9,669 nucleotides of DNA from an uncultured Eubacteriales bacterium (GCA_900555795.1 USMP01000023.1:1-9669); one strand, 5' to 3'; shown: positions 1 to 6,922, counted from the stretch's first letter. Notes: a model not told the origin generated them from the letters alone. Numbers and translations are program-made.

Positions 1-3000
1 AACGGCCGTCGCCATAGCCGGTGACAATACCGTTCGCGGCAGCCCAGATCACAGCCTTTTCATACCAGGAGCCGGAGACCACATCCGTAAAGGTGTCGGC
101 ACCCGTGACAGCAGGCTCCTTCTCCGCCCGGTACAGAGTCGTCACCAGCATGGCGCGGGTCAGCGCCGCGTTGGGGGCGAAGGTGGTATCAGACGCGCCG
201 GTCATAAGGCCCTCTCCAATCACATAGTCGGCATACTCGTGGTACCAGGCACTGCTGCTCAGGTCGGTAAAGAACCGGCTGGGGCAGGTGGTATCATGGG
301 TATCCTCAGGCTCCGTCACATCGGGCTTCTCAGGCTCCGTGACGTCAGGCTTTTCGGGCTTTTCGGGCTTCTCAGGCTTCTCGGGCTCAGTGGGCCGGGG
401 AGGCGTAATCCCGCCGGAGGAACCGCTGCGCAGGGTAATGGTGTCCTCCGTGCCGGGGTTTGTATCACCGTCCTCCAGGGTTGTGACGGTGATATCCGTG
501 TTGAGTACCGCATGGTGATAGGAGAACACCAGCGTAGCCAGTTCCTCACCCTCGCTGATGGCGTCCCGGCCGGCGTAGCCGAAGATGATCCGGCCATTGC
601 CGTCGTCGTTGACGCTCTGCAGCAGAGCCTCGCCGTCAGCGCTGACCAGGGTCAGAAGGCGGGGATTATAGGTAATCTCCAGCAGGCCGTTGGTGGTATC
701 GCAATCCGCAGTCAGTTCCACCGTGACAGTCTTTTTGGCAGCGCTGACATAGCCGGTATCAATAATGGCGGTACTCATCAGCGGGGCGGCCATCTGAACG
801 CCAAAGGACAGATCCAGCGCGGCGCCGTTCATGGGCTCTCCACCCTCGACGGGCTCCTCATCCTTGATGGGCTCCTCACCCTCGGCGAACTCCTCATCCT
901 CGACGGGCTCCTCACCCTCGGGGACATCGAACACAGCGGGCTCTGCAGCAAAGGCAGCTTCGTCACCGATGGCAGCGTCCTCAAAGACCGAGGCCAGACC
1001 ATCGCTGGCAAGGCCGGGTACATCCTCAGCCATAAGGCCGCCCACGGGCCACACGCCCTCCGGGAAAGTACCCAGGCAGCTGACTTCGCCAGTGACGTCG
1101 ATGTCCATGGCAATCAGGTTGACCTCATTGCTCTCCTCGTCAAACTGACTCCAGAACAGATAAGGATTGCCCAGGTCATCCGTGGTATAGACGGCGGAGT
1201 TAAAGAAAACCGTCTTGCCGGTGCTGTACCCGGAGTTGAAGAGAAGAGCCTCCTCCATACCGTTAAAGTAGTAGTTCTGGCCATCCATGTCCATAAAGGC
1301 CTCGTAGTACACGTTGCCCTCGCTGTCGATGATGGCATAGGTATCAATGTAGTCATTGTAGTAGGTATTCAGCACGGAGCCGCAGTAGGCAATCGCCACC
1401 AGCATGGTGCTGCTCTCACCGTAATTCCACGCGCCCACAATCGCGCCGGTGTCCTTGTCAATGATACAGACATAGTAGCCGTACAGACCCAGCAGATAAC
1501 CGGAGCCGTCGGGATTTAGGTTGGGGGCGTCGGCCAGATCGCAGGCAAAGATGGCGCCGCCGGACGTCAGGTCGGCAATCTTTGTCTCCTCCATGGTGTC
1601 CGGATCCACCTCAAAGAGGGTGGAGGCCTCATTATCGGTATCTATAGTGGCGCCGTAGATGGCATCGCCGCTCATGACGGCGGAGGCCAGGCGGTTTTCA
1701 CTGGGCGCCAGTTCACGGACAAACGCGCTGGGCGCCTCCGTATTAAACTCCGTCCACCAGACCTCGCCCTGCTCGTCCCAAACAAGGGCGGTCAGATCCT
1801 TAGAGATGCTGTACGTGGAAACCGCGCAGGTGCCGTATACAGAGCCGTCCAGGACGGAGGCCGCCGTGATGACACACTCGCCAACTCCCACAGCTGTCAC
1901 CAGGCCACTGCGGCTCACCCGGGCCACGCTCTCGTCAGAACTGGACCAGGTCACAGAGCGGTCGGACAGGTTCCAGGGGCCCACGAAAGCGGCCAGCTGC
2001 TCCTGACTGCCGACCAGCAGTTCCACGGAATCGGGGGAGACCTCCACGCTGGTGGGTACGTCTGTGGACTCAAAGCCAGTAGGACTATCCAGCAGCAGCA
2101 GATACAGGTACGCGTCATAGCTGGTGACAGCACCGTCCCAGTTCAGATCAGCCAGTTCCCGGTTTGTCAGGCTGGTCCGCAGCCCGGTGGCGTAGTCCAG
2201 CAGGGCCTGGGCATCATCCCGGTCCTCATCGCCATCGCCGTCGAAGTCATATACAGGCTCCTGCACATAGAGGCCACGCATAATGCCGGGCATCTCGTCC
2301 AGAATCACCTGCATCTCAGCGGTTTCAGGATCGATTTCCCGGAGGGCGAGGCTGTCCTTCATGTAGTACTCCTCACCGCCGAGCACGAAGTACATCGCCT
2401 GGCTGTCAGCCATCACGATCTTGCCCTTAGCGGCATCCCAGGCCAGGGAAACCCAGCCGGGGATTTCCACACCGGCAGCCACCGGCGTCTCACCCACCTG
2501 CACAGGCGCGTCATAGGTGTCCGCCGTGTACTGAACCAGATAGTAGTCGTCGCCCTTGACAATTCCATAGAAATTGCCGTCCGTGTCAATGGTCAGCCCA
2601 GCCACAGTGGCGCCCAGCCGGCCGATGGTTTCCGTCTCTCCCGTATAGATATCCACCGTGGCCAGGAAGGGATAGTAACTCCTGCCGTCATCCACATAGT
2701 AGAGGAAGTACATGGTCTGATCCATGTCGCTGTAGGCCATGTCGCCAACATAGAAGTCATGGCCCTCGGCGCTGGGATTCTTCATGGTGCCTACCAGGGT
2801 TACGTCGCCCGGGTCGTCGGCGGGCATGGCGTACAGATTGGCGCCCTGGTCCGCGGCGTTGTCAAAAGCGAACACATAGCCGGCCACATACTCCGCCGCG
2901 TAGATATCCTGAGCCGCGATAGAGATCAACTCGGAGCCATCCCCATTCATGCCGTACCACTTCAGGTCCAGCTGGTTCAGGGCCACATAGTAGGAGTCAA

Positions 3001-6000
3001 TATCCACGCCCAGTTCCTCGCCGAGGGTAACACGGTAGGTGTTCACATTCTCGGCATAGTCGTAGACCTGCACTATAAATGTGCGGCCCGCAAGGCCTGC
3101 CAGATTCAGGGAAACAGCTGCCTCCACCCCCTGCTCCGTCTGGTTGGGGGTGTCAAAAGCCAGCGCCCGGGTACCGGTGGCGTCAAAGAGAGCCACACAG
3201 GCCACATACTGGTTGTCCTGGGCGTTCACCGTGAGATTTTGTCCCTCCACGGTGGCAGCCAGCATCTCAGGGGCGGTGTTGTCGATGGTGACAAGGGTGG
3301 TCAGGCTGGCGCCGCCACCAAGGGCCTCCCAATCCACCTGGGGCTTCCCGCCTGCGTCATACCCCGTCACATACAGTTCCGGAGCCAGGGTCAGGGCCAG
3401 CTTCACCGTGGTGCCTTCCGGCAGGGGGTCGCCATTGCCATCGGTACCGGCCCAGTTCAGATTCAGCGAGGCTGAGGTTCCCATCCACTTAGCGCTGTTC
3501 GTATGATAGTACGCGCCATTCACCGCGCCCAGATCCGTTTCGATGGGGGCGCAGGCACCCTGGATGTCCGCGATGGTCAGGCGGGCGGCGGCGGCATTGC
3601 GGACAGCGGAAAATACCCACTTATAGAGCGCGTCACCATTCTCGTTGTTCAGCGCGTTGCGCTCCTCCAGGTACTCATCGTCCCTGGCGAAGGGGTTGCC
3701 GCCATAGTAATAGGTATCGCTGCTGCCGGCATAGCGGACAGTCAGCGTGTTGGTCTTGGTATTGCCCAGATGGGGCAGGCGGTTCTCCATGCCATAGGCG
3801 TACTCCGCATAGGAGCCCACATCAAACATCGAGAGATCCGTCCAGTTGCCGTAGAAGCCCAGGACAGGGATGGAGTGGCTGGTGCCCTTCACGCCCTCAC
3901 CCGTGGCCACCGCGTCAGCCTTCACAAAGGCCTCCACGTAGAACCCATTGGGGCAGGCTTCCTCCAGGTCCGCCACATCACCGCTGTCCAGGGTAATGGT
4001 GACGTTCACGGTGGCGGTGCCCTTCGCCGCAACTGTCAGCCGGCTGCCCTGGACATCCGCGCCCGTAAAAGCAGCTTCGGCTCCCATGGGCGCGGTCAGG
4101 GTATCCAGATAATAGCCAACATCCTGTTCGTTATTCACATAGTATGCGAACACCGCCTGGGTAAACACATCGGCGGACAGATCATACTGGTGCTCCGCAC
4201 CGTCCAGGTTGGTGACGGTAAAGGCGAAGGAATACTCGCCGGTGCGGTCAGGGTCGTCCCCCAGTTCCACCTTCACCTTGCCGTCCTCCTGGCCATCCAC
4301 CAGGATATAGGAGTCGGCGGAGGTGGCTGCGGAGGTGTTCACCAGACCGGCCCCCTGCTGGAGAATGGAATAGTATATTTCCTCTTTGTCATCGTTCTCT
4401 GTCAGCAGCGGCGTAGCGGTGGACATCAGCAGGGACTGGGCCAGAGCACGGTCGGTAAGACCGGTCTGGGACAGGCCCTCCTCCTCGATGTACTGCTTCA
4501 CCAGGGCGCCGATGCCGGCCACCTGGGGAGCCGCCATGGAGGTGCCGCCCATCAGTTCATAGGCGTCATGGGCTTCATGAGCGTTGTCGCCCTTGTGGGC
4601 GCCGTTCAGAGACCAGATGTTGCCGCCGGGGGCGGTAATCTCCGGCTTGATGCTCAGATCGCCGGGCACACCCCAGGAACTGAAGGAACTCATGGTCAGG
4701 TATTTGCTGTCCAGTTCCTGAACGCCCAGATTCCGGGTGATCTTGACCTTTCCGGTGTAGTAGGTCTTGCCGCCCGCAGTCTGCTGGACCGTGGACAGGG
4801 CCTTAATCGCAGCGGCCTCCGCCTGGGTGATGGACACGCAGGGGGCGGTGTGGCCGTAGCCGCTCAGGTCCATGTTGATGGTACCCGGCTGGTTGTTGCA
4901 CACCACAGTGGCAGCGGCGCCCTTTTCGGCCGCCACATCGCCCTTCTCAAAGAAGGACGTGGTGCCGCGGGAGCAGAATACCACCTTGCCTGTCAGGTCC
5001 ATACCCTCGTAGTCGCCGGCCACACCGACACCAGTTACAAAAACGTAGTCATACTCGGTACCGGTGCCGTCAGCGCTGGTATCCAGCGTGGCCATGGGCT
5101 CATTTTTGTAAGAGGTTTCATTGTAGTAGACGTTGATGTCCCCCACGCTGAAACTCATGCCGATCTTGCCGTCATTATCCACAGAGGCCACGCCCAGGGA
5201 GTTGGTAAAGGTTCCCGGGGAGCCGCCGGTATGGAAGTTGGCCTCGTCGGCATAGGGATAGCCGATGACGCTGTCATTTTCCGCCCAGTAGCCGGAGTTG
5301 CCGGCGGACATGACGGAGAGCATGTCCGTGGTGGTCAGCATGTCCATGATTTCCTCATAGCCGGTGCTGTAGGTCATGCCGGGGTTGCCGGAGCCCAGAG
5401 ACAGGTTCACGCTGTCGCAGCCCAGCACCACCGCGTCCTCAATGGCGGCCATGTAGTCACTGTCATAGGCGCCGCCGGCGTTACCGAACACCTTCATGAC
5501 GATGACCTGGGCGTCCGGGGCGTTGCCCACCATATGGACCGCGTCCAGGGCCTCCGCAAAAGAGCCGTCCCCGTTATCCAGGAACCGGTTGGCGGTGGCG
5601 ATACCGGCCACGTGGGAGCCGTGCTCACCCTGGGTGTCATTTAAATGGGTCACATCCGTGTCCCCATCTATGTAGGAGTAGCCGAAGGGGATCTTCGCAT
5701 TGATGTAGAGGTCAGCCGCAGTCAGGCTGTTGTCCTCCTTGTAGATGTTCAGATCCTTCAGCTTACCGGCGATCTCCTCCGCGTCCAGCAGATCCAGGGA
5801 GGCAATGTAGGCCTCCTCACTCTTCGCCTTGTCCTCTGTCACAGCGGCCTGGGCGTCCAGATCGATGGCGTGGAGATAGGCGTCACTGTCAAAGGACTGG
5901 TGGGCGGTATCCAGGCCGGTGTCGATGATTGCCACACGCATTCCGGCGCCGGTGTAGCCGTTGGTCCAGGCAGTAGCGGTACCGGTCATACCGGTGGAAA

Positions 6001-6553
6001 CCTGCATGTTGGGGTCGTCGCCGCCCACAGAATACACATCGGGCTCATACCGCCGCTCCACCACCACGTCCGCCACGCCGGGCACGGCCTTGATGTCCTC
6101 AATGGAGCCGTAGGCCACGTTGGCGGAGATGGCGTTGGCCACCAGCGTCAGATTCCACACCACATCCAATTTCTCCCCACCCAGGGCCTCCTCGGAAATG
6201 GCCTCCGCCACCGCGTCCTGCTGCTCCTGCAGACCGGCGCGGTAGTTCATGGCGGAAGAATTGGCGGTTACATCCTCATTGGCGGCCATGGAGAACCGCA
6301 TCAGGGTCGGCTGCTCCTCCAGGACGATGGATACACGGACATCCTCCGTGTCTCCATAGAGGGGTTCTTCCTCCGGCTCTTCCGCCACGGTCTGATCTAT
6401 GGCGGCAGTCACCGAATCGTTGCTCACCTGCTCCCAGGTGACGGTGTCCGATGCGTCGTCCCCGTCCAGCGCGAATGCGCCGGGCGTCAGGCCCAACACC
6501 ATGGCCAGCGTCAGCAGAAGAGCCAGTAAGCGTCTTGCACTGCGTCTTTTCAT
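1..6553 (-). CDS. Secreted multimodular S8 (subtilisin-like) serine protease with dockerin, cohesin-like and SLH domains (3' end beyond the window)
   Basis: This is a cell-surface endopeptidase with at least 2184 residues in the window. The frame is open from the ATG at 6553 to the left edge, and the catalytic, dockerin, cohesin-like and SLH motifs all fall in the same register. The catalytic triad is D211 (IIDTGLD), H311 (HGSHVAG) and S672 (GTSMAAP), with oxyanion N419 (SAGNSG). Domain order by residue is: signal peptide 1-28, I9-like propeptide about 65-172, catalytic domain about 195-715 with a PA insert near 490-595, Fn3-like about 755-880, Ig-like about 1085-1160, propeller-like 1165-1432, dockerin 1434-1492, Big_2 1500-1572, propeller-like 1573-1870, acidic repeats 1875-1907, cohesin-like 1914-2030, Pro/Glu/Lys linker 2052-2085, and SLH from 2090. 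The architecture resembles the C5a-peptidase/lactocepin branch of S8, extended by cell-wall modules. The start is supported by a strong ribosome-binding site and a signal peptide directly after it. The substrate is unknown. The C-terminus, probably more SLH sequence, lies outside the window. Confidence 0.95.
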   Translation of the reverse strand, partial: MKRRSARRLLALLLTLAMVLGLTPGAFALDGDDASDTVTWEQVSNDSVTAAIDQTVAEEPEEEPLYGDTEDVRVSIVLEEQPTLMRFSMAANEDVTANSSAMNYRAGLQEQQDAVAEAISEEALGGEKLDVVWNLTLVANAISANVAYGSIEDIKAVPGVADVVVERRYEPDVYSVGGDDPNMQVSTGMTGTATAWTNGYTGAGMRVAIIDTGLDTAHQSFDSDAYLHAIDLDAQAAVTEDKAKSEEAYIASLDLLDAEEIAGKLKDLNIYKEDNSLTAADLYINAKIPFGYSYIDGDTDVTHLNDTQGEHGSHVAGIATANRFLDNGDGSFAEALDAVHMVGNAPDAQVIVMKVFGNAGGAYDSDYMAAIEDAVVLGCDSVNLSLGSGNPGMTYSTGYEEIMDMLTTTDMLSVMSAGNSGYWAENDSVIGYPYADEANFHTGGSPGTFTNSLGVASVDNDGKIGMSFSVGDINVYYNETSYKNEPMATLDTSADGTGTEYDYVFVTGVGVAGDYEGMDLTGKVVFCSRGTTSFFEKGDVAAEKGAAATVVCNNQPGTINMDLSGYGHTAPCVSITQAEAAAIKALSTVQQTAGGKTYYTGKVKITRNLGVQELDSKYLTMSSFSSWGVPGDLSIKPEITAPGGNIWSLNGAHKGDNAHEAHDAYELMGGTSMAAPQVAGIGALVKQYIEEEGLSQTGLTDRALAQSLLMSTATPLLTENDDKEEIYYSILQQGAGLVNTSAATSADSYILVDGQEDGKVKVELGDDPDRTGEYSFAFTVTNLDGAEHQYDLSADVFTQAVFAYYVNNEQDVGYYLDTLTAPMGAEAAFTGADVQGSRLTVAAKGTATVNVTITLDSGDVADLEEACPNGFYVEAFVKADAVATGEGVKGTSHSIPVLGFYGNWTDLSMFDVGSYAEYAYGMENRLPHLGNTKTNTLTVRYAGSSDTYYYGGNPFARDDEYLEERNALNNENGDALYKWVFSAVRNAAAARLTIADIQGACAPIETDLGAVNGAYYHTNSAKWMGTSASLNLNWAGTDGNGDPLPEGTTVKLALTLAPELYVTGYDAGGKPQVDWEALGGGASLTTLVTIDNTAPEMLAATVEGQNLTVNAQDNQYVACVALFDATGTRALAFDTPNQTEQGVEAAVSLNLAGLAGRTFIVQVYDYAENVNTYRVTLGEELGVDIDSYYVALNQLDLKWYGMNGDGSELISIAAQDIYAAEYVAGYVFAFDNAADQGANLYAMPADDPGDVTLVGTMKNPSAEGHDFYVGDMAYSDMDQTMYFLYYVDDGRSYYPFLATVDIYTGETETIGRLGATVAGLTIDTDGNFYGIVKGDDYYLVQYTADTYDAPVQVGETPVAAGVEIPGWVSLAWDAAKGKIVMADSQAMYFVLGGEEYYMKDSLALREIDPETAEMQVILDEMPGIMRGLYVQEPVYDFDGDGDEDRDDAQALLDYATGLRTSLTNRELADLNWDGAVTSYDAYLYLLLLDSPTGFESTDVPTSVEVSPDSVELLVGSQEQLAAFVGPWNLSDRSVTWSSSDESVARVSRSGLVTAVGVGECVITAASVLDGSVYGTCAVSTYSISKDLTALVWDEQGEVWWTEFNTEAPSAFVRELAPSENRLASAVMSGDAIYGATIDTDNEASTLFEVDPDTMEETKIADLTSGGAIFACDLADAPNLNPDGSGYLLGLYGYYVCIIDKDTGAIVGAWNYGESSTMLVAIAYCGSVLNTYYNDYIDTYAIIDSEGNVYYEAFMDMDGQNYYFNGMEEALLFNSGYSTGKTVFFNSAVYTTDDLGNPYLFWSQFDEESNEVNLIAMDIDVTGEVSCLGTFPEGVWPVGGLMAEDVPGLASDGLASVFEDAAIGDEAAFAAEPAVFDVPEGEEPVEDEEFAEGEEPIKDEEPVEGGEPMNGAALDLSFGVQMAAPLMSTAIIDTGYVSAAKKTVTVELTADCDTTNGLLEITYNPRLLTLVSADGEALLQSVNDDGNGRIIFGYAGRDAISEGEELATLVFSYHHAVLNTDITVTTLEDGDTNPGTEDTITLRSGSSGGITPPRPTEPEKPEKPEKPEKPDVTEPEKPDVTEPEDTHDTTCPSRFFTDLSSSAWYHEYADYVIGEGLMTGASDTTFAPNAALTRAMLVTTLYRAEKEPAVTGADTFTDVVSGSWYEKAVIWAAANGIVTGYGDGR
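2..286 (-). other. SLH (S-layer homology) repeats, the last one cut by the window edge
   Basis: From residue 2090 the protein reads as SLH sequence. The first repeat has FFTDLSSSAWYHEYADYVIGEGLMTG and then FAPNAALTRAMLVTTLYR. The second begins TFTDVVSGSWYEKAVIWAAANGIVTGYGDGR at the edge, where the GYGDG turn is the usual mid-repeat marker. SLH domains bind pyruvylated secondary cell-wall polymers in Firmicutes, which would hold the protease on the cell surface. A completed second and probably a third repeat should follow outside the window. Confidence 0.93.
305..388 (-). repeat. Tandem repeats encoding the Pro/Glu/Lys wall-spanning linker
   Basis: Two 24-bp units (305-328 and 329-352) encode an octapeptide built on KPDVTEPE. 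They are followed by four 9-bp units (353-361, 362-370, 371-379, 380-388) encoding E-K-P triplets. Such proline/charge-rich linkers are typical before cell-wall anchoring domains. All units keep the frame. Confidence 0.9.
464..814 (-). other. Cohesin-like domain of the S8 protease
   Basis: Residues about 1914-2030 carry the strand pattern of cohesin (and related carbohydrate-binding-fold) domains. There is an early KKTVTVELTAD strand, then GLLEITYNPRLLTLVSADG, which matches the common L-x-Y-D/N-P-x-x-L-x-L pattern, then NGRIIFGYAGRDAI, and EELATLVFSY near the end. In clostridia such domains bind dockerins. The domain sits between an acidic repeat and the Pro/Glu/Lys wall-spanning linker, so it should be displayed just outside the SLH anchor. 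The family call is from pattern only, and a related immunoglobulin-like fold is possible. Confidence 0.7.
833..922 (-). repeat. Five 18-bp tandem repeats encoding an acidic hexapeptide linker
   Basis: Units lie at 833-850, 851-868, 869-886, 887-904 and 905-922, most beginning GGGCTCC on the plus strand. On the coding strand they read as PEGEEP, VEDEEF, AEGEEP, IKDEEP and VEGGEP. The unit length is a multiple of three, so gain or loss of units would keep the frame. It forms a flexible, strongly negative spacer in front of the cohesin-like domain. Confidence 0.9.
1838..2056 (-). other. Big_2 (bacterial Ig-like group 2) domain
   Basis: Residues about 1500-1572 show the standard Big_2 pattern: PTSVEVSPDSVELLVGS at the start, TWSSSDESVARVS in the middle, then GLVTAVGVGECVITAAS. 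The family is an extracellular beta-sandwich spacer or adhesion module common in surface proteins. It separates the dockerin from the second propeller-like region. Confidence 0.88.
2078..2254 (-). other. Dockerin type I-like domain within the S8 protease
   Basis: Two calcium-binding F-hand loops can be read. The first runs D1436-x-D1438-x-D1440-x-D1442-x-D1444-x-x-D1447. The second runs D1469-x-N1471-x-D1473-x-A1475-x-T1477-x-x-D1480. They are about 33 residues apart, and each is followed by a hydrophobic helix (AQALLDYATGL and AYLYLLLL). Both loops keep ligands at positions 1, 3, 5, 9 and 12, so calcium binding is likely. Dockerins normally bind cohesins on scaffoldins or partner surface proteins. 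Here the domain is internal, between a propeller-like region and a Big_2 domain, rather than C-terminal. Confidence 0.85.
4409..5971 (-). other. Peptidase S8 catalytic domain with inserted PA domain
   Basis: The domain covers residues about 195-715. Asp211, His311 and Ser672 are the charge-relay residues and Asn419 is the oxyanion-hole Asn, each in a well-preserved family motif, so the enzyme is predicted active. The Asp-to-His distance is 100 residues (32 in subtilisin BPN'), because of a charged, probably helical insertion around residues 225-290. Between Asn419 and Ser672 lies a PA (protease-associated) domain, recognised by DLTGKVVFCSRG and the later PCVSIT strand. PA inserts of this kind occur in C5a peptidase, lactocepin and Vpr-type S8 proteases and can affect substrate access. 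Boundaries are approximate. Confidence 0.92.
6470..6553 (-). other. Sec signal peptide of the S8 protease
   Basis: Residues 1-28 begin MKRRSARR, continue with a Leu/Ala/Met/Val-rich hydrophobic core (about residues 9-22), and end TPGAFA before LDGDD. AFA just before residue 29 is a good type I signal peptidase site. It fixes the start codon and shows export by the Sec pathway. The following stretch up to about residue 65 is acidic and low in complexity, and leads into the propeptide. Confidence 0.9.
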
Positions 6554-6557
6554 AGTA

Positions 6558-6565
6558 CTCCTCCC
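6558..6565 (-). promoter_or_regulatory. Ribosome-binding site of the S8 protease
   Basis: On the minus strand GGGAGGAG precedes the ATG at 6553; the GGAGG core ends six bases before it. This strong site, followed by a signal peptide, decides the start. Confidence 0.9.
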
Positions 6566-6622
6566 TACATGTTTCCCACACATCCACGGGCTCCACACCG
6601 CCCCGTTCTGTCGGCAGAGGTC

Positions 6623-6650
6623 TTTATTCCGTATCCTGATACGGAATAAA
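6623..6650. promoter_or_regulatory. 28-bp perfect inverted repeat, candidate operator
   Basis: The arms are TTTATTCCGTATC (6623-6635) and its exact reverse complement (6638-6650), separated by CT. Thirteen-base arms with a two-base centre look like the binding site of a dimeric helix-turn-helix repressor, of a TetR-like kind. It lies in the predicted 5' leader of the protease, about 47-75 bases downstream of the inferred transcription start. An RNA hairpin is the alternative. No regulator gene is visible in the window. Confidence 0.7.
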
Positions 6651-6668
6651 CTACAGCGTACGCTGTAG
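6651..6668. promoter_or_regulatory. 18-bp perfect palindrome, candidate operator
   Basis: CTACAGCGTACGCTGTAG is fully self-complementary and starts at the base right after the neighbouring 28-bp inverted repeat. Its sequence is unrelated to that repeat, so two different regulators, or one composite site, could be involved. Perfect palindromes without a loop favour a protein-binding DNA site over an RNA hairpin. It begins about 30 bases downstream of the inferred protease transcription start. Confidence 0.7.
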
Positions 6669-6703
6669 CCGGCTGGACACGCCGCAGTATGTGGATTAAA
6701 ACA

Positions 6704-6733
6704 AGTATACTCCCTGTTTCCTTTTTCTGTCAA
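6704..6733 (-). promoter_or_regulatory. Sigma-A-type promoter of the S8 protease
   Basis: On the minus strand TTGACA (6728-6733) is followed after 18 bp by TATACT (6704-6709). This is a perfect -35 and a 5/6 match to the -10. The sequence upstream of the -35 (6734-6775) is AT-rich and may act as an UP element. Transcription would start near 6697, giving a leader of about 144 nt that contains both palindromes. Confidence 0.75.
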
Positions 6734-6744
6734 TTGCCTATTTT

Positions 6745-6764
6745 GAATATCGAATATCGAAATC
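6745..6764. repeat. Short direct repeat GAATATC upstream of the protease promoter
   Basis: GAATATC occurs at 6745-6751 and 6752-6758, followed by the degenerate copy GAAATC at 6759-6764. It lies just upstream of the minus-strand -35 box. It could be an UP-element-like sequence or a regulator site, but it is short and may be chance in AT-rich DNA. Confidence 0.45.
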
Positions 6765-6853
6765 AGAATTAGTTCCCCCGGAGAGCACCTTTTTGTTTTT
6801 TCTTTCAAAAACAGTCAGACAGCTTCCAGCCAACTGAAAATTTCTGCCCGGCC

Positions 6854-6882
6854 TTGACCCTGCCCGCCCTTTTGGGTATAAT
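6854..6882 (+). promoter_or_regulatory. Sigma-A-type promoter of gltX
   Basis: TTGACC (6854-6859) is followed after 17 bp by TATAAT (6877-6882). That is a perfect -10, a 5/6 -35 and ideal spacing. Transcription would start near 6889, leaving a leader of about 34 nt. That is too short for a T-box riboswitch, so tRNA-sensing control of gltX is not indicated here. Confidence 0.87.
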
Positions 6883-6908
6883 TGATAAAATCAGATATCA
6901 ACAGACAC

Positions 6909-6914
6909 GGAGGA
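6909..6914 (+). promoter_or_regulatory. Ribosome-binding site of gltX
   Basis: GGAGGA ends eight bases before the ATG at 6923. It selects this start over the in-frame upstream ATG at 6854, which lies in the -35 box and would be outside the mRNA. Confidence 0.9.
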
Positions 6915-6922
6915 CACCCCCT

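Larger units (their letters stand above)
6554..6922. other. Divergent intergenic control region between the S8 protease and gltX
   Basis: These 369 bases contain no gene I can support. From the protease side they hold a Shine-Dalgarno, a leader of about 140 nt with two abutting inverted repeats, and a minus-strand promoter with AT-rich sequence upstream that contains a short GAATATC direct repeat. A T-rich/A-rich stretch around 6789-6810 follows without a convincing hairpin. Next come a plus-strand promoter and the short leader of gltX. AT content is much higher than in the flanking genes. Confidence 0.85.

Noticed and set aside
305..388. CRISPR-like array
   Set aside because: The repeats are contiguous, have no spacers, keep the reading frame and encode a proline-rich linker.
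239..1519. A 426-codon plus-strand open frame opposite the cohesin-like and linker region, and a similar one at 2759-3475
   Set aside because: Same antisense register as above. The apparent Leu/Gly repeats are only the reverse complement of the tandem linker repeats.
3503..6529. Long plus-strand open frames (3503-5644 and 5645-6529) opposite the protease
   Set aside because: They are in the codon-for-codon antisense register of the protease gene, where a stop can only arise from the rare sense codons TTA, CTA and TCA. Their translations are rich in Gly, His, Val and Ile with no domain motif, and they have no start signals. They are by-products of the codon use of the real gene.
6780..6853. 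Possible terminator or riboswitch in the T-rich/A-rich stretch between the two promoters
   Set aside because: TTTTTG and CAAAAA could pair, but there is no GC stem, and the stretch lies upstream of both inferred transcription starts, so it would not be part of either mRNA.
6854..6922. Upstream in-frame ATG for gltX at 6854
   Set aside because: This ATG overlaps the -35 box of the gltX promoter, so it would not be transcribed. The ATG at 6923 has a well-spaced GGAGGA.
6883..6922. T-box leader for gltX
   Set aside because: The leader is only about 34 nt from the predicted start of transcription, far too short, and no T-box core or terminator hairpin is present.
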